The notes under the pieces are model-generated. The model was not told the origin of the DNA and did not search any database. It worked only from the letters and a program-made list of their open reading frames with translations. The translations under genes were made by a program, and so were the position numbers. Shown one piece after another: positions 51,735-60,436 of a stretch of 64,000 nucleotides of DNA; positions within the stretch are counted from its first letter, which is position 1; every line of letters starts with the position of its first letter. Origin of the DNA: Actinoplanes aureus (lineage in GTDB: Bacteria > Actinomycetota > Actinomycetes > Mycobacteriales > Micromonosporaceae); assembly GCF_015704865.1 (NCBI RefSeq), contig NZ_JADQTO010000001.1:516959-580958 (forward strand), given 5' to 3'.

Positions 51735-52685
51735 ATGGCCGATGAGCGCGACGGCGTACCCCTGACCAACCTGGACCAGGAGCTCTTTCCCGGTGCCGGG
51801 GCCACCAAGCGCGACCTGATCGACTACCTGGACGCGATGGCCGACCGGCTGCTGCCGGTGCTGCGGGACCGGCCGCTCTCGGTGATCCGGGTGCTCCGCG
51901 GCCAGGACCAGTTCATGCAGAAGAACCTGCCGAAATACACCCCGGAGTGGGTGCCGCGGACCAAGATCTGGGCCGACGCGTCGCACCGCGAGGTGACGTA
52001 CGCGCTCGGCAACGACCGGCGCACCCTGCTCTGGTTCGGCAACCAGCGAGCCGTCGAGTACCACCCGGCCCTCATGCTCGCCGGATCGCACCACCCCACC
52101 CACCTGATCATGGACCTGGACCCACCGGAGAACGGCGGGTTCCAGCTCGCGGTGGCAGCCGCCCGGCTGGTCCAGCAGGTGCTCACCGACGCCGGGATGC
52201 CGGGCGCGGTGAAGACCAGCGGGTCGAAGGGTGTGCACGTGTTCGTGCCGCTGGCCCCGGACGCGGCGCCGGAGGACGTGGCGGCCGCCCAGCGCGCCGT
52301 CGCGGCCCGGGCCGAGAGGCTCGATCCGGCGCTGGCGACCACCGCGTTCATCAAGGAGGACCGGCACGGCAAGGTCTTCCTCGACGCGACCCGGGCCGGC
52401 GGGGCGACCGTGGTGGCCGCGTACAGTCCGCGGATCCGGCCCGGCGTTCCGGTGTCGTTCCCGCTCGACTGGTCCGACCTGGACTCGGTGGCGCCCGGCG
52501 ACTTCACCGTGCGCAACGCACCGGGGCTGCTGGACGGCCGCGATCCGTGGGCGGAGGCGCTGCCCGAGCCGGTGCCCCTGGCGAAGGGCCTGATCGAGGA
52601 GGGGCACACCATCCCGGTGGCCCGGGTGCAGGCCATGCACGAAGGCAAGCGGCGGGCCCGGGCGAAACGGGCCGCGGAGGGCTGA
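51735..52685 (+). CDS. LigD-type primase-polymerase (NHEJ polymerase domain, stand-alone)
   Basis: Archaeo-eukaryotic primase-superfamily polymerase as found in LigD, 316 aa. The catalytic DxD is MDLDPPENG, followed by the family motif GAVKTSGSKGVHVFVPL, and a third acidic region in GKVFLDATRAGGAT. It is present without the ligase and phosphoesterase modules of LigD, and no Ku gene is adjacent. It could fill in ends during non-homologous joining with factors encoded elsewhere. It starts 19 nt after the lipoprotein gene. Confidence 0.9.
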   Translation: MADERDGVPLTNLDQELFPGAGATKRDLIDYLDAMADRLLPVLRDRPLSVIRVLRGQDQFMQKNLPKYTPEWVPRTKIWADASHREVTYALGNDRRTLLWFGNQRAVEYHPALMLAGSHHPTHLIMDLDPPENGGFQLAVAAARLVQQVLTDAGMPGAVKTSGSKGVHVFVPLAPDAAPEDVAAAQRAVAARAERLDPALATTAFIKEDRHGKVFLDATRAGGATVVAAYSPRIRPGVPVSFPLDWSDLDSVAPGDFTVRNAPGLLDGRDPWAEALPEPVPLAKGLIEEGHTIPVARVQAMHEGKRRARAKRAAEG

Positions 52686-52724
52686 GTACACCGAACGGTG
52701 TAGCCACGTACACGGGAGGAGTCG

Positions 52725-53882
52725 ATGCGGTTGACCGCGCCGGTACGACGCGCCCGGCCGGGCGGCGAACCTAACGTCCCCGGCATGACGAAGAACTTCA
52801 CCTATGTGGCCGCCGCCCTGACCTTGGTGGGCGTCCCGGCCGGCATCGCGCTCACCGACGGCAACACCTACCCGGTCATGACGACGAGCCTGGCGGTCAC
52901 CCTCGCCGGGCTGGTGCTCACCACCCGCCGCTGGCCGGTCGCCTCACTGATCATGACGCTGCTCATCGTGGCCGCCTGGCGCTCGTCGTACCTGATCGAA
53001 TCCGGCTGGGTGTGGCCGGCGACCGCCGCGCTCGTCGCCGTCGTGTTCAGCGGGCGGCCGCGTACCGCGGTGGTGGCCGGGGTGCTCGCCCTGTTCTACG
53101 GGATGACCTGGGACTGGGTCGTCGAGATGAACTCCACCGACTACGTGTTCTCGTACCTCGGCGGGGAGACGCTCTGGCTGGCCGCGGTGCTGGCCGGTGC
53201 CACGGCGTACCGCAACTCGCTGCGCTGGCGTGCCGAAGTGGCGAACCGGATCACCCAGACCGAGCAGCAGCGCGAGATCGAGGCCGGCCGCCGGCGGGCC
53301 GAGGAGCGCGTCGAGATCGCCCGCGACCTGCACGACGTGGTCTCGCACACGCTGGCCGTGGTGGGTGTGCACCTGAACGTGGCGCTGGACTCCTTCGACG
53401 CCGAGCCGGAGGAGGCGAAGGCCTCGCTGAAGCTGGCCCAGGAGGTACGCAGCAAGGCCATGACCGACCTGCGTGCGCTGGTAGGAGTGCTGCGCGAGGG
53501 TGAGCTGCCCGCGCTGGAGAGCCTGGACCAGCTCCTGACCCAGGTACGCGAAGCCGGCCTGGAGGTGTCGCTCAACGAGTTCGGCGACCCGGTCGAGGTG
53601 CCCGCCCCGGTCGCCTCCGCCGTCTACCGGGTCGTGCAGGAGTCGCTCACCAACACCGTCCGGCACGCCGGGGCCACCCGCGCCACCGTCACCCTGCGCT
53701 ACTCCCCGGACCGGGTGCTGGTCGACGTCCAGGACAACGGGAACACTCCGGCCGAGGTCACCGACGGGCACGGCATCGCCGGCATGCGCGAGCGGGTGGC
53801 CGCGCTGGGCGGCGCGCTCACCGCCGGACCCGGCAGGATCGGCTTCACGGTACGCGCCAGCATCCCGATCGTTGCGGAGTGA
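52725..53882 (+). CDS. Sensor histidine kinase (NarL type)
   Basis: Membrane histidine kinase, 385 aa. Hydrophobic segments lie at about residues 27-160 and are followed by a coiled region (RITQTEQQREIEAGRRRAEERVE), the phospho-acceptor motif ARDLHDVVSHTLAVVG and an HATPase domain (VVQESLTNTVRHAG, VDVQDNG, GHGIAGMRERV). Two starts are possible: ATG 52725 with a strong GGGAGGA, and ATG 52785 without one; the first is used. It overlaps or abuts the response regulator gene. Confidence 0.92.
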   Translation: MRLTAPVRRARPGGEPNVPGMTKNFTYVAAALTLVGVPAGIALTDGNTYPVMTTSLAVTLAGLVLTTRRWPVASLIMTLLIVAAWRSSYLIESGWVWPATAALVAVVFSGRPRTAVVAGVLALFYGMTWDWVVEMNSTDYVFSYLGGETLWLAAVLAGATAYRNSLRWRAEVANRITQTEQQREIEAGRRRAEERVEIARDLHDVVSHTLAVVGVHLNVALDSFDAEPEEAKASLKLAQEVRSKAMTDLRALVGVLREGELPALESLDQLLTQVREAGLEVSLNEFGDPVEVPAPVASAVYRVVQESLTNTVRHAGATRATVTLRYSPDRVLVDVQDNGNTPAEVTDGHGIAGMRERVAALGGALTAGPGRIGFTVRASIPIVAE

Positions 53883-53884
53883 AC

Positions 53885-54538
53885 ATGCCCATCTCGGTAC
53901 TCCTCGCCGACGACCAGCACCTGGTCCGCGCCGGTTTCCGCAGCCTGCTGCGGCGCGGGCGCGACATCGAGGTGGTCGGCGAGGCGTCCACCGGTGACGA
54001 GGCGGTCCGGGCCGCCCGGCAGCTGAAACCGGACGTGATCCTGATGGACATCCGGATGCCGGGTATGGACGGGATCACGGCGACCCGGCAGATCCTCGCC
54101 GCGCAGGAGACGAAGATCATTATCCTGACCACGTTCGAGACCGACGAGTACGTCTTCGCCGCGCTCGCCGCCGGCGCCAGCGGCTTCCTCACCAAGGAGG
54201 TCGACCCGGACGGCCTGCGCACCGCGGTACGCGTGGTCGCGGCCGGCGACGCCCTGCTCTCCCCCAGCGTCACCCGCCGGGTGGTCGGCGAGTTCGCCCA
54301 CCGTCCGGTGCCGGCCGCCGCCACCGGAGGCGGTGACCGGCTGGCCGTGCTCACCGAACGGGAGCGCGAGGTGGTCCGGCTGATCGCCACCGGCCTCTCC
54401 AACGACGAGATCGCCCGGCAGCTGGTGATCAGCCCGCTCACCGCCAAGACGCATGTGACGAGGGCGATCGCCAAGCTCGGCGTCCGGGACCGGGTGCAGC
54501 TGGTCATCGTCGCGTACGAGGACGGCCTGGTCGGCTGA
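53885..54538 (+). CDS. NarL/LuxR-type response regulator
   Basis: 217 aa. Receiver domain with D9-D10 and phospho-acceptor D55 (VILMDIRMPGMDG), ending in the usual KEVDP region; LuxR DNA-binding domain at the C-terminus (LTEREREVVRLIATGLSNDEIARQL). An alternative GTG at 53879 overlaps the kinase stop by 4 bp (GTGA); CGGAG suits the ATG. It is coupled to the kinase at 52725. Target genes are unknown; the downstream cyclic-di-GMP protein gene begins 64 bp later. Confidence 0.93.
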   Translation: MPISVLLADDQHLVRAGFRSLLRRGRDIEVVGEASTGDEAVRAARQLKPDVILMDIRMPGMDGITATRQILAAQETKIIILTTFETDEYVFAALAAGASGFLTKEVDPDGLRTAVRVVAAGDALLSPSVTRRVVGEFAHRPVPAAATGGGDRLAVLTEREREVVRLIATGLSNDEIARQLVISPLTAKTHVTRAIAKLGVRDRVQLVIVAYEDGLVG

Positions 54539-54602
54539 AAAGCCTCAGGAGAGCTCCGCCCGGCCCGATGACCCGGATAACCAAGGACCGGAGGCTCGTC
54601 GG

Positions 54603-57326
54603 ATGGCAGTCAGCAAGGTCGCTCCTGACGCGCACGCGGAACGCCGCTGGGTCCGTCTCTGCGTCGCCGTGATCTCGGTGTTCGCGGTCCTGGCCGGACT
54701 GATCGGCACCGGGGCCGGCGGGCCGGGTACGACCCGGGCGATCTGCCTGGCCGCACTGCTCGCCGGATCCGTCGCCGCCGCGTTCGCCTGCCTGTGGCGC
54801 TCGCGCGGGTTCACCGGCCGGTCCCGCTGGGGCTGGACGACGCTCGGCGCCGGTGTGCTCAGCTGGGGGCTCGGCCAGTTCTCCTTCCTTCAGCACGCCG
54901 GTGCTGACATCCGGCCCAGTGCCCTGCCCGCCGGGCCCAACCTGGGTGTGCTCGGCATCCTGCTGGTCGCGGCCGGTCTGCTGATCCTGCCGAGCGCGGC
55001 CCAGCCGCTGGTGAACCGGATCCGCAGCGTTCTGGACGGCCTGCTGATCGCCGCGTCGCTGGTGCTGGTCGGCTGGGTGTTCGCCGTCGGTCCGACGGCC
55101 GCCCGCGGCGCCGTCGGGCCGGACTTCTACTTCTCGCTGGTCTTCCCGCTCGGCGGGATCGTGCTCGCCACCATGGCCGTCTACATGCTGCCGCAGCAGC
55201 GGATCCGCCACGGCTGCGGTGCCCACATGATCTTCATTGCCGCCGGCCTGGCCGCCTTCACGATCTCCGACGCCGGGTACGCCTACCTCGGCCTGGTCCG
55301 CGACACCGGCGCCGGACAGGCCCTGGACCTGGGCTGGCTCGCCGGATACGCGCTGATCATCATGGGTGCGGGCCGCCCCCGGGTGCGGCCGGTCCCCCTG
55401 GTGCCGCTGTCCCAGCGGGTCGGTACCGCCGCGGTGATGCTGCCCTACCTGGCCGTCCTGGCCGCCCTCGGCTCCAGCGTGCTGTTCCACGTGCAGAGCG
55501 GCGGCAGCCACCCGTTCGTGGCGTTCACCCGCTCCTTCCTGATCCTGCTCATCGTCGGCCGGCAACTGCTCACCCAGCTGGAGAACAGCGGACTCACCCG
55601 CACGCTGGAGGCCCGCGTGGCCGACCGCACCGCCGAGCTGTACGCCCGGGAGCAGCAGTTCCACGCCCTGGTGCAGCACAGCTCGGACGTCGTGACCGTG
55701 GTCAGCCCGGACGCCGACGTGATCTACCAGAGCGACTCGGTGCACCGGGTCTTCGGCTACTCGCCGCGGTTCCTCACCGGGCGCCGCCTCACCCAGCTGC
55801 TCGACCCGGAGTCCGGGCACCGGCTGGCCCAGGCACTGCGGCAGGTCGCCGGGCGCCCGTACGCCACCACGGTGCTCGAGCTGACCGTCCCGCACCGGGA
55901 CGGCCGCTCCCGGCAGGCCGAGATGACCATCACGAACCTGATGGAGGACCCGCACGTCAACGGCCTGGTGCTGAACACCCGGGACATCAGCGAGCGGATG
56001 CAGCTCCAGGAGCAGCTGATTCACGAGGCGTACCACGACTCGCTCACCCAGCTGGCCAACCGCGCGCTGTTCCGGGACCGGACCGCCACGGCCCTCGAGC
56101 AGGGTGCCGCCGTCACGGTGCTGCACCTCGACCTGGACGGCTTCAAGCGGGTCAACGACAGCCTCGGCCACCTCGCCGGTGACCAGCTTCTCGTCCAGGT
56201 CGCGGACCGGATCACCGCCTGTGTCCGCGCCGACGACCTGGTGGCCCGCTTCGGCGCCGACGAGTTCGGCGTACTGCTGACCGAGGACGCCGCCGACGAG
56301 GTCGCCCGGCGCATCCTGGACCGCCTGGAGGCACCGGTCATGATCGGCGCCCGGGAGATCCACGTGCGGGCCAGCATCGGTCTGGCCGGCGCGGATCTGA
56401 TCGGCGAGGTGGAGAGCGACCACCCCGGCGAGCGCGCCGAGCAGCTGATGCGCAACGCCGACCTGGCCATGCACCACGCCAAGAGCGCCGGCGGCGGCGT
56501 CTTCGCCGGGTACCGGGCGCGGATGCGCGACGGCCTGATCGAACGCCTGGAACTGGAGTCCGACCTGCGCGCCGCCCTGGAACGCGGCGACCTGCGCCTG
56601 CACTACCAGCCCACCGTCGACCTGGCGACCCACGAGGTGGTCGGTTTCGAGGCGCTGGCCCGTTGGTCACACCCGACCCGCGGCATGATCAACCCGATCG
56701 AGTTCATCCCGATCGCGGAGGCGACCGGGCTGATCGTGCCGCTCGGCCGGTGGGTGCTGCACGAGGCCTGCCGCCAGGCCGTCGCCTGGAGCGAGGCCGC
56801 CGGCGGCCGCCCGCTCAAAATGTCGGTGAACGTTTCGGTCCGCCAGTTCGACCAGCCGGAGTTCGCCGAAACCGTCGCCGCGGTGCTCGCCGAGACCGGC
56901 ATGCCCGCCGACCGCCTCTGCCTGGAGATGACCGAGAGCGTCCTGATGACCGACACCGAGGCGAACCTGGAACAACTCGTCCGCCTCAAGGCCCTCGGCC
57001 TCACCCTGGCCATCGACGACTTCGGCACGGGCTATTCGTCGCTCGCCTACCTGCGCCGCTTCCCGGTCGACACTCTCAAGATCGACCGCTCGTTCGTCGA
57101 GCGCCTCGGCGTCCTCGACGACGACACCGCTCTCACCGACACCATCGTCCGCCTCGGCCGCAGCCTCGGAATGGCGACGGTCGCCGAAGGCATCGAGGAG
57201 TTCGGCCAGCTGGCCGCCCTCCGCGAGATGGGCTGCGGTTACGCGCAGGGCTACTACTTCTCCCGCCCGGTGCCGGCCGCCGAGGCCGGCCGCCTCTTCC
57301 TGGAAGGCGCCGACATCCCAGCCTGA
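54603..57326 (+). CDS. Membrane PAS-GGDEF-EAL protein (probable cyclic-di-GMP phosphodiesterase)
   Basis: Cyclic-di-GMP turnover or sensing protein, 907 aa. Nine or ten membrane segments (~15-325), a PAS domain (~350-470), GGDEF domain (~480-640) and EAL domain (~650-900). The GGDEF motif reads G551-A-D-E-F with Ala at the second Gly, so cyclase activity is doubtful. EAL is intact: E683-A-L, NVSVRQF, LEMTES, DDFGTGYSSL with the DD pair, and TVAEGIE. Phosphodiesterase activity is therefore predicted, with the GGDEF perhaps binding GTP. Since a cyclic-di-GMP riboswitch controls the Calx-beta gene at 40030, this protein may affect that switch. Confidence 0.9.
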   Translation: MAVSKVAPDAHAERRWVRLCVAVISVFAVLAGLIGTGAGGPGTTRAICLAALLAGSVAAAFACLWRSRGFTGRSRWGWTTLGAGVLSWGLGQFSFLQHAGADIRPSALPAGPNLGVLGILLVAAGLLILPSAAQPLVNRIRSVLDGLLIAASLVLVGWVFAVGPTAARGAVGPDFYFSLVFPLGGIVLATMAVYMLPQQRIRHGCGAHMIFIAAGLAAFTISDAGYAYLGLVRDTGAGQALDLGWLAGYALIIMGAGRPRVRPVPLVPLSQRVGTAAVMLPYLAVLAALGSSVLFHVQSGGSHPFVAFTRSFLILLIVGRQLLTQLENSGLTRTLEARVADRTAELYAREQQFHALVQHSSDVVTVVSPDADVIYQSDSVHRVFGYSPRFLTGRRLTQLLDPESGHRLAQALRQVAGRPYATTVLELTVPHRDGRSRQAEMTITNLMEDPHVNGLVLNTRDISERMQLQEQLIHEAYHDSLTQLANRALFRDRTATALEQGAAVTVLHLDLDGFKRVNDSLGHLAGDQLLVQVADRITACVRADDLVARFGADEFGVLLTEDAADEVARRILDRLEAPVMIGAREIHVRASIGLAGADLIGEVESDHPGERAEQLMRNADLAMHHAKSAGGGVFAGYRARMRDGLIERLELESDLRAALERGDLRLHYQPTVDLATHEVVGFEALARWSHPTRGMINPIEFIPIAEATGLIVPLGRWVLHEACRQAVAWSEAAGGRPLKMSVNVSVRQFDQPEFAETVAAVLAETGMPADRLCLEMTESVLMTDTEANLEQLVRLKALGLTLAIDDFGTGYSSLAYLRRFPVDTLKIDRSFVERLGVLDDDTALTDTIVRLGRSLGMATVAEGIEEFGQLAALREMGCGYAQGYYFSRPVPAAEAGRLFLEGADIPA

Positions 57327-57447
57327 ACCGCCGGCTTTGCGGTGCGCACTCTCTACTTCCCTTTCCGGTACGCGTCCACGAACAGCCCCGCCGAGCCGCG
57401 CGATCCAGGCGGTGGTCAACGCCGCCCGGCGACCGCCGGGCCGGGCA

Positions 57448-57595
57448 GATGGTCACCGCCGACCGCCAGGCCCGCACAAACCGTCACCACCGACCGCCGG
57501 GCCCGCGCAGATGGTCGCCCTCGACCGCCAGGCCCGCACAAACCGTCACCACCGACCGCCGGGCCGGCGCAGATGGTCGCCGGCGACCCGGCCCG
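57448..57595. repeat. 31-bp tandem repeats (about 4.8 units, alternating A/B types)
   Basis: The 328-bp gap 57327-57654 holds contiguous 31-bp units starting at 57448, 57479, 57510, 57541 and 57572 (last one partial). Units alternate between a GATGGTC-type and an AACCGTC-type, so the larger period is 62 bp; all share a CACC/CGACCGCC/GGCCCGC core. There are no spacers, so it is not a CRISPR. The rest of the gap, 57327-57447 and 57596-57654, has no gene or clear signal. It lies between convergent genes and may be a structural or regulator-binding array. Confidence 0.8.
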
Positions 57596-57654
57596 GGGAG
57601 CGGTGTCCAGCACCAGATCGGCAGCCGCAGGCGGCGCCGGACGGGCGGGCTCGG

Positions 57655-58092
57655 TCAGGCTCGGTAGATGCGGGTCGGGGTGACGAGCACGGCTGTGCGG
57701 CGCTGCTCGACCATCGTCCGGTCGTAGGTGTCCCAGTCGTCGTGGGTGCCGCCGGCCGCTGTGAAGATCTCCCGCAGCAGCAGCCGCAGCCGCTCGCGAT
57801 CCAGCCATGGCTGTGGGTCGTCCGGCCCGGCCAGCAGCGCCGTGCCCTCGACCGTCGCATACTGCCAGCCGTTGCGGAACGCCACCGCGAGCTGTGGCCG
57901 GTCCCGCAGGTTGCGCAGCTTGACCGCACCCAGCGCGACGAACGCCAGCACCGGCGTCCCGTCCGCCGGATGGGCGATCAGCCCGGTATTCACCAGCGTC
58001 GACTGCACGGTCTGATCAGCCCGGATCGTCGACACGATGGCCAGGCCGGTCTCGCCCCGGCTCAGCTCCCAAGCGTCCTCGAGCGAACTCAT
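57655..58092 (-). CDS. PPOX-class F420-dependent oxidoreductase-like protein
   Basis: Split-barrel flavin/F420-binding protein, 145 aa. Features: LAIVSTIRADQTVQSTLVN, LRNLRDRPQLAVAF as the cofactor-phosphate region, YATVEGTALLAGPDD, and LVTPTRIYR at the C-terminus, as in TIGR03618-type actinobacterial proteins. Substrate unknown. It diverges from the LLM flavoenzyme, a second possible F420 enzyme, over 154 bp. Confidence 0.85.
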   Translation of the reverse strand: MSSLEDAWELSRGETGLAIVSTIRADQTVQSTLVNTGLIAHPADGTPVLAFVALGAVKLRNLRDRPQLAVAFRNGWQYATVEGTALLAGPDDPQPWLDRERLRLLLREIFTAAGGTHDDWDTYDRTMVEQRRTAVLVTPTRIYRA

Positions 58093-58234
58093 GCCACGAC
58101 CCTACGCGCCGGGTGTGACAAGTTCGCCGGGCCGAGAAGCGCGACCGTCTTCATGGGCCCGGCGGTCGCCGGGCGGCCTGGAGTCGTGGCCGGCTCGCGG
58201 GGCTCGGCGGGACTGTCGGCTGACTCGTACCGGA

Positions 58235-58240
58235 TAGGTT
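58235..58240 (+). promoter_or_regulatory. -10 box suggesting a leaderless mRNA
   Basis: TAGGTT (TAnnnT type) ends 6 nt before the ATG at 58247, so transcription would begin at or next to the start codon; there is no Shine-Dalgarno for this gene. No convincing -35 is visible. Leaderless mRNAs are common in actinobacteria. Confidence 0.45.
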
Positions 58241-58246
58241 TCTTTC

Positions 58247-59164
58247 ATGCTGATCAGTTTCGGTTGTCCGGTGTCGGGGGCGTGGGCTGAGCCGGAGACG
58301 CTGACCCGGATCGCCCGCCGGGCCGAGGAGTGCGGTTATCACGGGCTGTGGGCGTTTCAGCGGCTGCTGGTGGGGCGCGGCCAGGACCTCGCGCCGCCCT
58401 ATCGCAGCGTCCTGGACCCGATCGTCGCGTTGACCTGGGCGGCGGCGGCCACCGAGCGGATCCGGGTCGGCGTCTCGGTGATCAATCTGCCGTATGTCGC
58501 GCCGGCCTATCTGGCCAAGCAGGTGAGCAGCCTGGACCGGCTCTCCGGCGGGCGATTCGACCTGGGGCTGGGTACCGGCTGGTCGGAGCCGGAGTTCGTG
58601 GCGACCGGCTCGGACCCGAACCCGCGGGGACCGCGCACCGAGGAGTATCTGGCGGCGCTGGCCGCGCACTTCTCCGGCGAGGAGGCCTCGTTCGACGGCC
58701 GGTTCTACCGGGTTCCGCCGAGCCGGATGGCGCCGGCGCCGGTGCAGGCGGGTGGACCCCCGGTGCTGCTCGGCGGGGCCGCCGAGATCGCGTTGCGGCG
58801 GGCCGGACGGCTGGCGGCGGGCTGGGTGAGCAGCAGTCAAGCAAGCCTGGAGGACATCGCCCGCGGGGCCCGGATCGTTCGCGAGGCGGCCGAGGAGGCG
58901 GGTCGCGACCCGGACGCGATGCGGATCGTGGTGCGAGGCGTGGTGCGAGCCGGGCGCCGGGACGAGGCGGTTCCGCTGTCCGGAGACTGGGCGCAGATCC
59001 GCGCCGGAGCCGCACGGTACGCCGAAGCGGGCGCCACCGAGCTGTTCTACGAGCCGAACTGGGATCCGCGGATCGGCGGGCCGGACGCGGACCCGGCGGA
59101 GGCGGCAGCCCTCGGCGAACAGATCCTCACCGCCCTGGCACCGGACGGCTCGGAGATCGACTGA
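58247..59164 (+). CDS. LLM-class flavin/F420-dependent oxidoreductase
   Basis: TIM-barrel luciferase-like oxidoreductase, 305 aa. N-terminal strand LISFGCPVSGAWAEPETL, GYHGLWAFQRLL, RIRVGVSVINLPY, the LDRLSGGRFDLGLGTGWSEPEF motif and a later PVLLGGAAEIALRRAGRLAAGWV are typical of this family. The cofactor could be F420 or FMN. Begins without Shine-Dalgarno. Followed after 13 nt by the CBM-like membrane protein gene. The reaction is unknown. Confidence 0.9.
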   Translation: MLISFGCPVSGAWAEPETLTRIARRAEECGYHGLWAFQRLLVGRGQDLAPPYRSVLDPIVALTWAAAATERIRVGVSVINLPYVAPAYLAKQVSSLDRLSGGRFDLGLGTGWSEPEFVATGSDPNPRGPRTEEYLAALAAHFSGEEASFDGRFYRVPPSRMAPAPVQAGGPPVLLGGAAEIALRRAGRLAAGWVSSSQASLEDIARGARIVREAAEEAGRDPDAMRIVVRGVVRAGRRDEAVPLSGDWAQIRAGAARYAEAGATELFYEPNWDPRIGGPDADPAEAAALGEQILTALAPDGSEID

Positions 59165-59177
59165 TTACCCTGGTCCG

Positions 59178-59807
59178 GTGGACCAGCGATCTCCGACCGT
59201 GTACCGGACCCGTTCGTGGACGAATCGCCGCCGGGCGCTCACCGGCCTCGGCGGCGTCGGCCTGGTGCTGCTCGGCTACCTGATCGGCCGATGGCAGGAC
59301 ACCCCGGCCGCGATCTCCGCGCCGCCAGCGGTCGCCGCCTCCTCCTCGGCCGCTGCTCCGGCGCCGAGCACCGAGGCCCCCTCACCGTCACCTTCGCCTA
59401 AGCCGGTCGACTATCCGGTGTTGCAGGCCGAGTCGGCGACCGAGCTGGCCGGCATCGAGGCCGAGGACACCCAGGACGAGGGCGGCGGGAAGAACGTCGG
59501 CTGGATCACCCGGCACGATCACCTGCGGTTCGACAACTTCGACTTCGGCGAGGTGCCGGCCGTCAAGGCCAAGGTACGGATGTCCTCGCAGGCCGGCGTC
59601 TCCGGCCGGGTGCAGTTCCGCCTGGACAGCAGGGACGCACCGCCGGTGGGTGAGGTCACCGTGATCAACACGGGTGGCTGGCAGAACTGGCAGACCGTTG
59701 CGGCGGTGCTGGAGCCGGTGACCGGCGTGCATACGGTCTTCGTCACGTTCACGACCACCGATGACAGCGAGTTCGTCAATCTGAACTGGCTCCAGTTCGA
59801 GCACTGA
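59178..59807 (+). CDS. Membrane-anchored CBM6/35-like protein
   Basis: 209 aa, GTG start. Basic N-terminus followed by one membrane segment (~23-42; GGVGLVLLGYLIG), a Ser/Ala/Pro linker (~50-78) and a beta-sandwich domain like CBM6/35 (LQAESATELAGIEAEDT, then GRVQFRLDSRDAPPVGEV, GGWQNWQTV and NLNWLQFEH). It would display a carbohydrate-binding domain outside the cell, anchored at the membrane, with no catalytic module. Ligand unknown. The sequence ends at a strong hairpin 110 bp downstream. Confidence 0.8.
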   Translation: MDQRSPTVYRTRSWTNRRRALTGLGGVGLVLLGYLIGRWQDTPAAISAPPAVAASSSAAAPAPSTEAPSPSPSPKPVDYPVLQAESATELAGIEAEDTQDEGGGKNVGWITRHDHLRFDNFDFGEVPAVKAKVRMSSQAGVSGRVQFRLDSRDAPPVGEVTVINTGGWQNWQTVAAVLEPVTGVHTVFVTFTTTDDSEFVNLNWLQFEH

Positions 59808-59917
59808 GAGGCCGCGCCAGCGGCCCGGTGCTGCTGTTTCCCGGCGGTCGCGCTGGGGCCGCGAGGGACAGCTCAGCTAGCGCCGGGACAGCGGGGACGG
59901 GTCGGCTTCGGCGGGAC

Positions 59918-59952
59918 GCCGGTCACGCGTACCCCGGATGAGCGTGACCGGC
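59918..59952. terminator. Bidirectional terminator
   Basis: GCCGGTCACGC (59918-59928) and GCGTGACCGGC (59942-59952) form a perfect 11-bp stem with a 13-nt loop between the convergent CBM-like and Hsp20 genes. Confidence 0.8.
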
Positions 59953-59979
59953 AAGCGGACCTTGACCAGGACCGGGTGT

Positions 59980-60345
59980 CTAGGCCGTGGCCAGCTCGAT
60001 CGTGCGCGGCTCGCGCTCCAGGACCGGGATCTGGAGGATCAGCACGCCGTTGTCGTAACGGGCCTCGAGCCGGTCGGTGTCCAGCTTCTCGGAGAGCGCC
60101 ACCTGGCGGCTGAACCCGTCCATCCGGCCCTCGGGCTCGGTGCGCTTGCGTTCGGCACGGACGGTCAGCGCCTCGCCGTCGAGGGTGATGTCGATCGAGG
60201 CTGGGTCGACGCCCGGCAGGTTGATGTCGATGAAGAACGTGTCGTCCTCGCGGTAGGCGTCGAGGCGGGCGCCGGCTTCGCGGGTGGCGAAGACGCGGGC
60301 GGTCAGACGCTCGAGATCCCGGAAGGTCGGAGAACTGAGCAACAT
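59980..60345 (-). CDS. Hsp20/alpha-crystallin family small heat-shock protein
   Basis: ATP-independent chaperone, 121 aa. The alpha-crystallin domain covers ~30-115, with FFIDINLPGVDPASIDITLDG, LTVRAERK and the end motif NGVLILQIPV. It lacks the usual IxI tail in clear form (ends RTIELATA). The frame is open to 60447; GAGGAG precedes the ATG at 60345, which is preferred. The upstream region has a palindrome (60368-60381) that may be a heat-shock operator. Confidence 0.9.
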   Translation of the reverse strand: MLLSSPTFRDLERLTARVFATREAGARLDAYREDDTFFIDINLPGVDPASIDITLDGEALTVRAERKRTEPEGRMDGFSRQVALSEKLDTDRLEARYDNGVLILQIPVLEREPRTIELATA

Positions 60346-60367
60346 GGGTGGCTCCTCATGACTTGAG

Positions 60368-60381
60368 CTTGGGTACCCGAG
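60368..60381. promoter_or_regulatory. Palindrome upstream of the Hsp20 gene
   Basis: CTTGGGTACCCGAG is a 14-bp inverted repeat with one imperfect pair, 23 bp upstream of the Hsp20 start. It does not match the HspR site CTTGAGT-N7-ACTCAAG well, although CTTGAGC is just before it. Possible operator of a heat-shock regulator. Confidence 0.35.
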
Positions 60382-60436
60382 TGTGAGAACCGGGAATTGT
60401 GGGACGCGATTCCCCCGGAAGAATGTGACCCCGGTC

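Noticed and set aside
54504..56633. 709-aa open frame antisense to the GGDEF-EAL gene
   Set aside because: Shadow of a well-supported gene; low-complexity Gln/Arg/Glu composition and no motifs.
57430..57600. Possible CRISPR array
   Set aside because: The 31-bp units are contiguous with no unique spacers, and no cas genes are present.
60361..60385. HspR (HAIR) site upstream of Hsp20
   Set aside because: CTTGAGC is present but the matching ACTCAAG half is not at the required 7-nt distance; only a different palindrome is seen.
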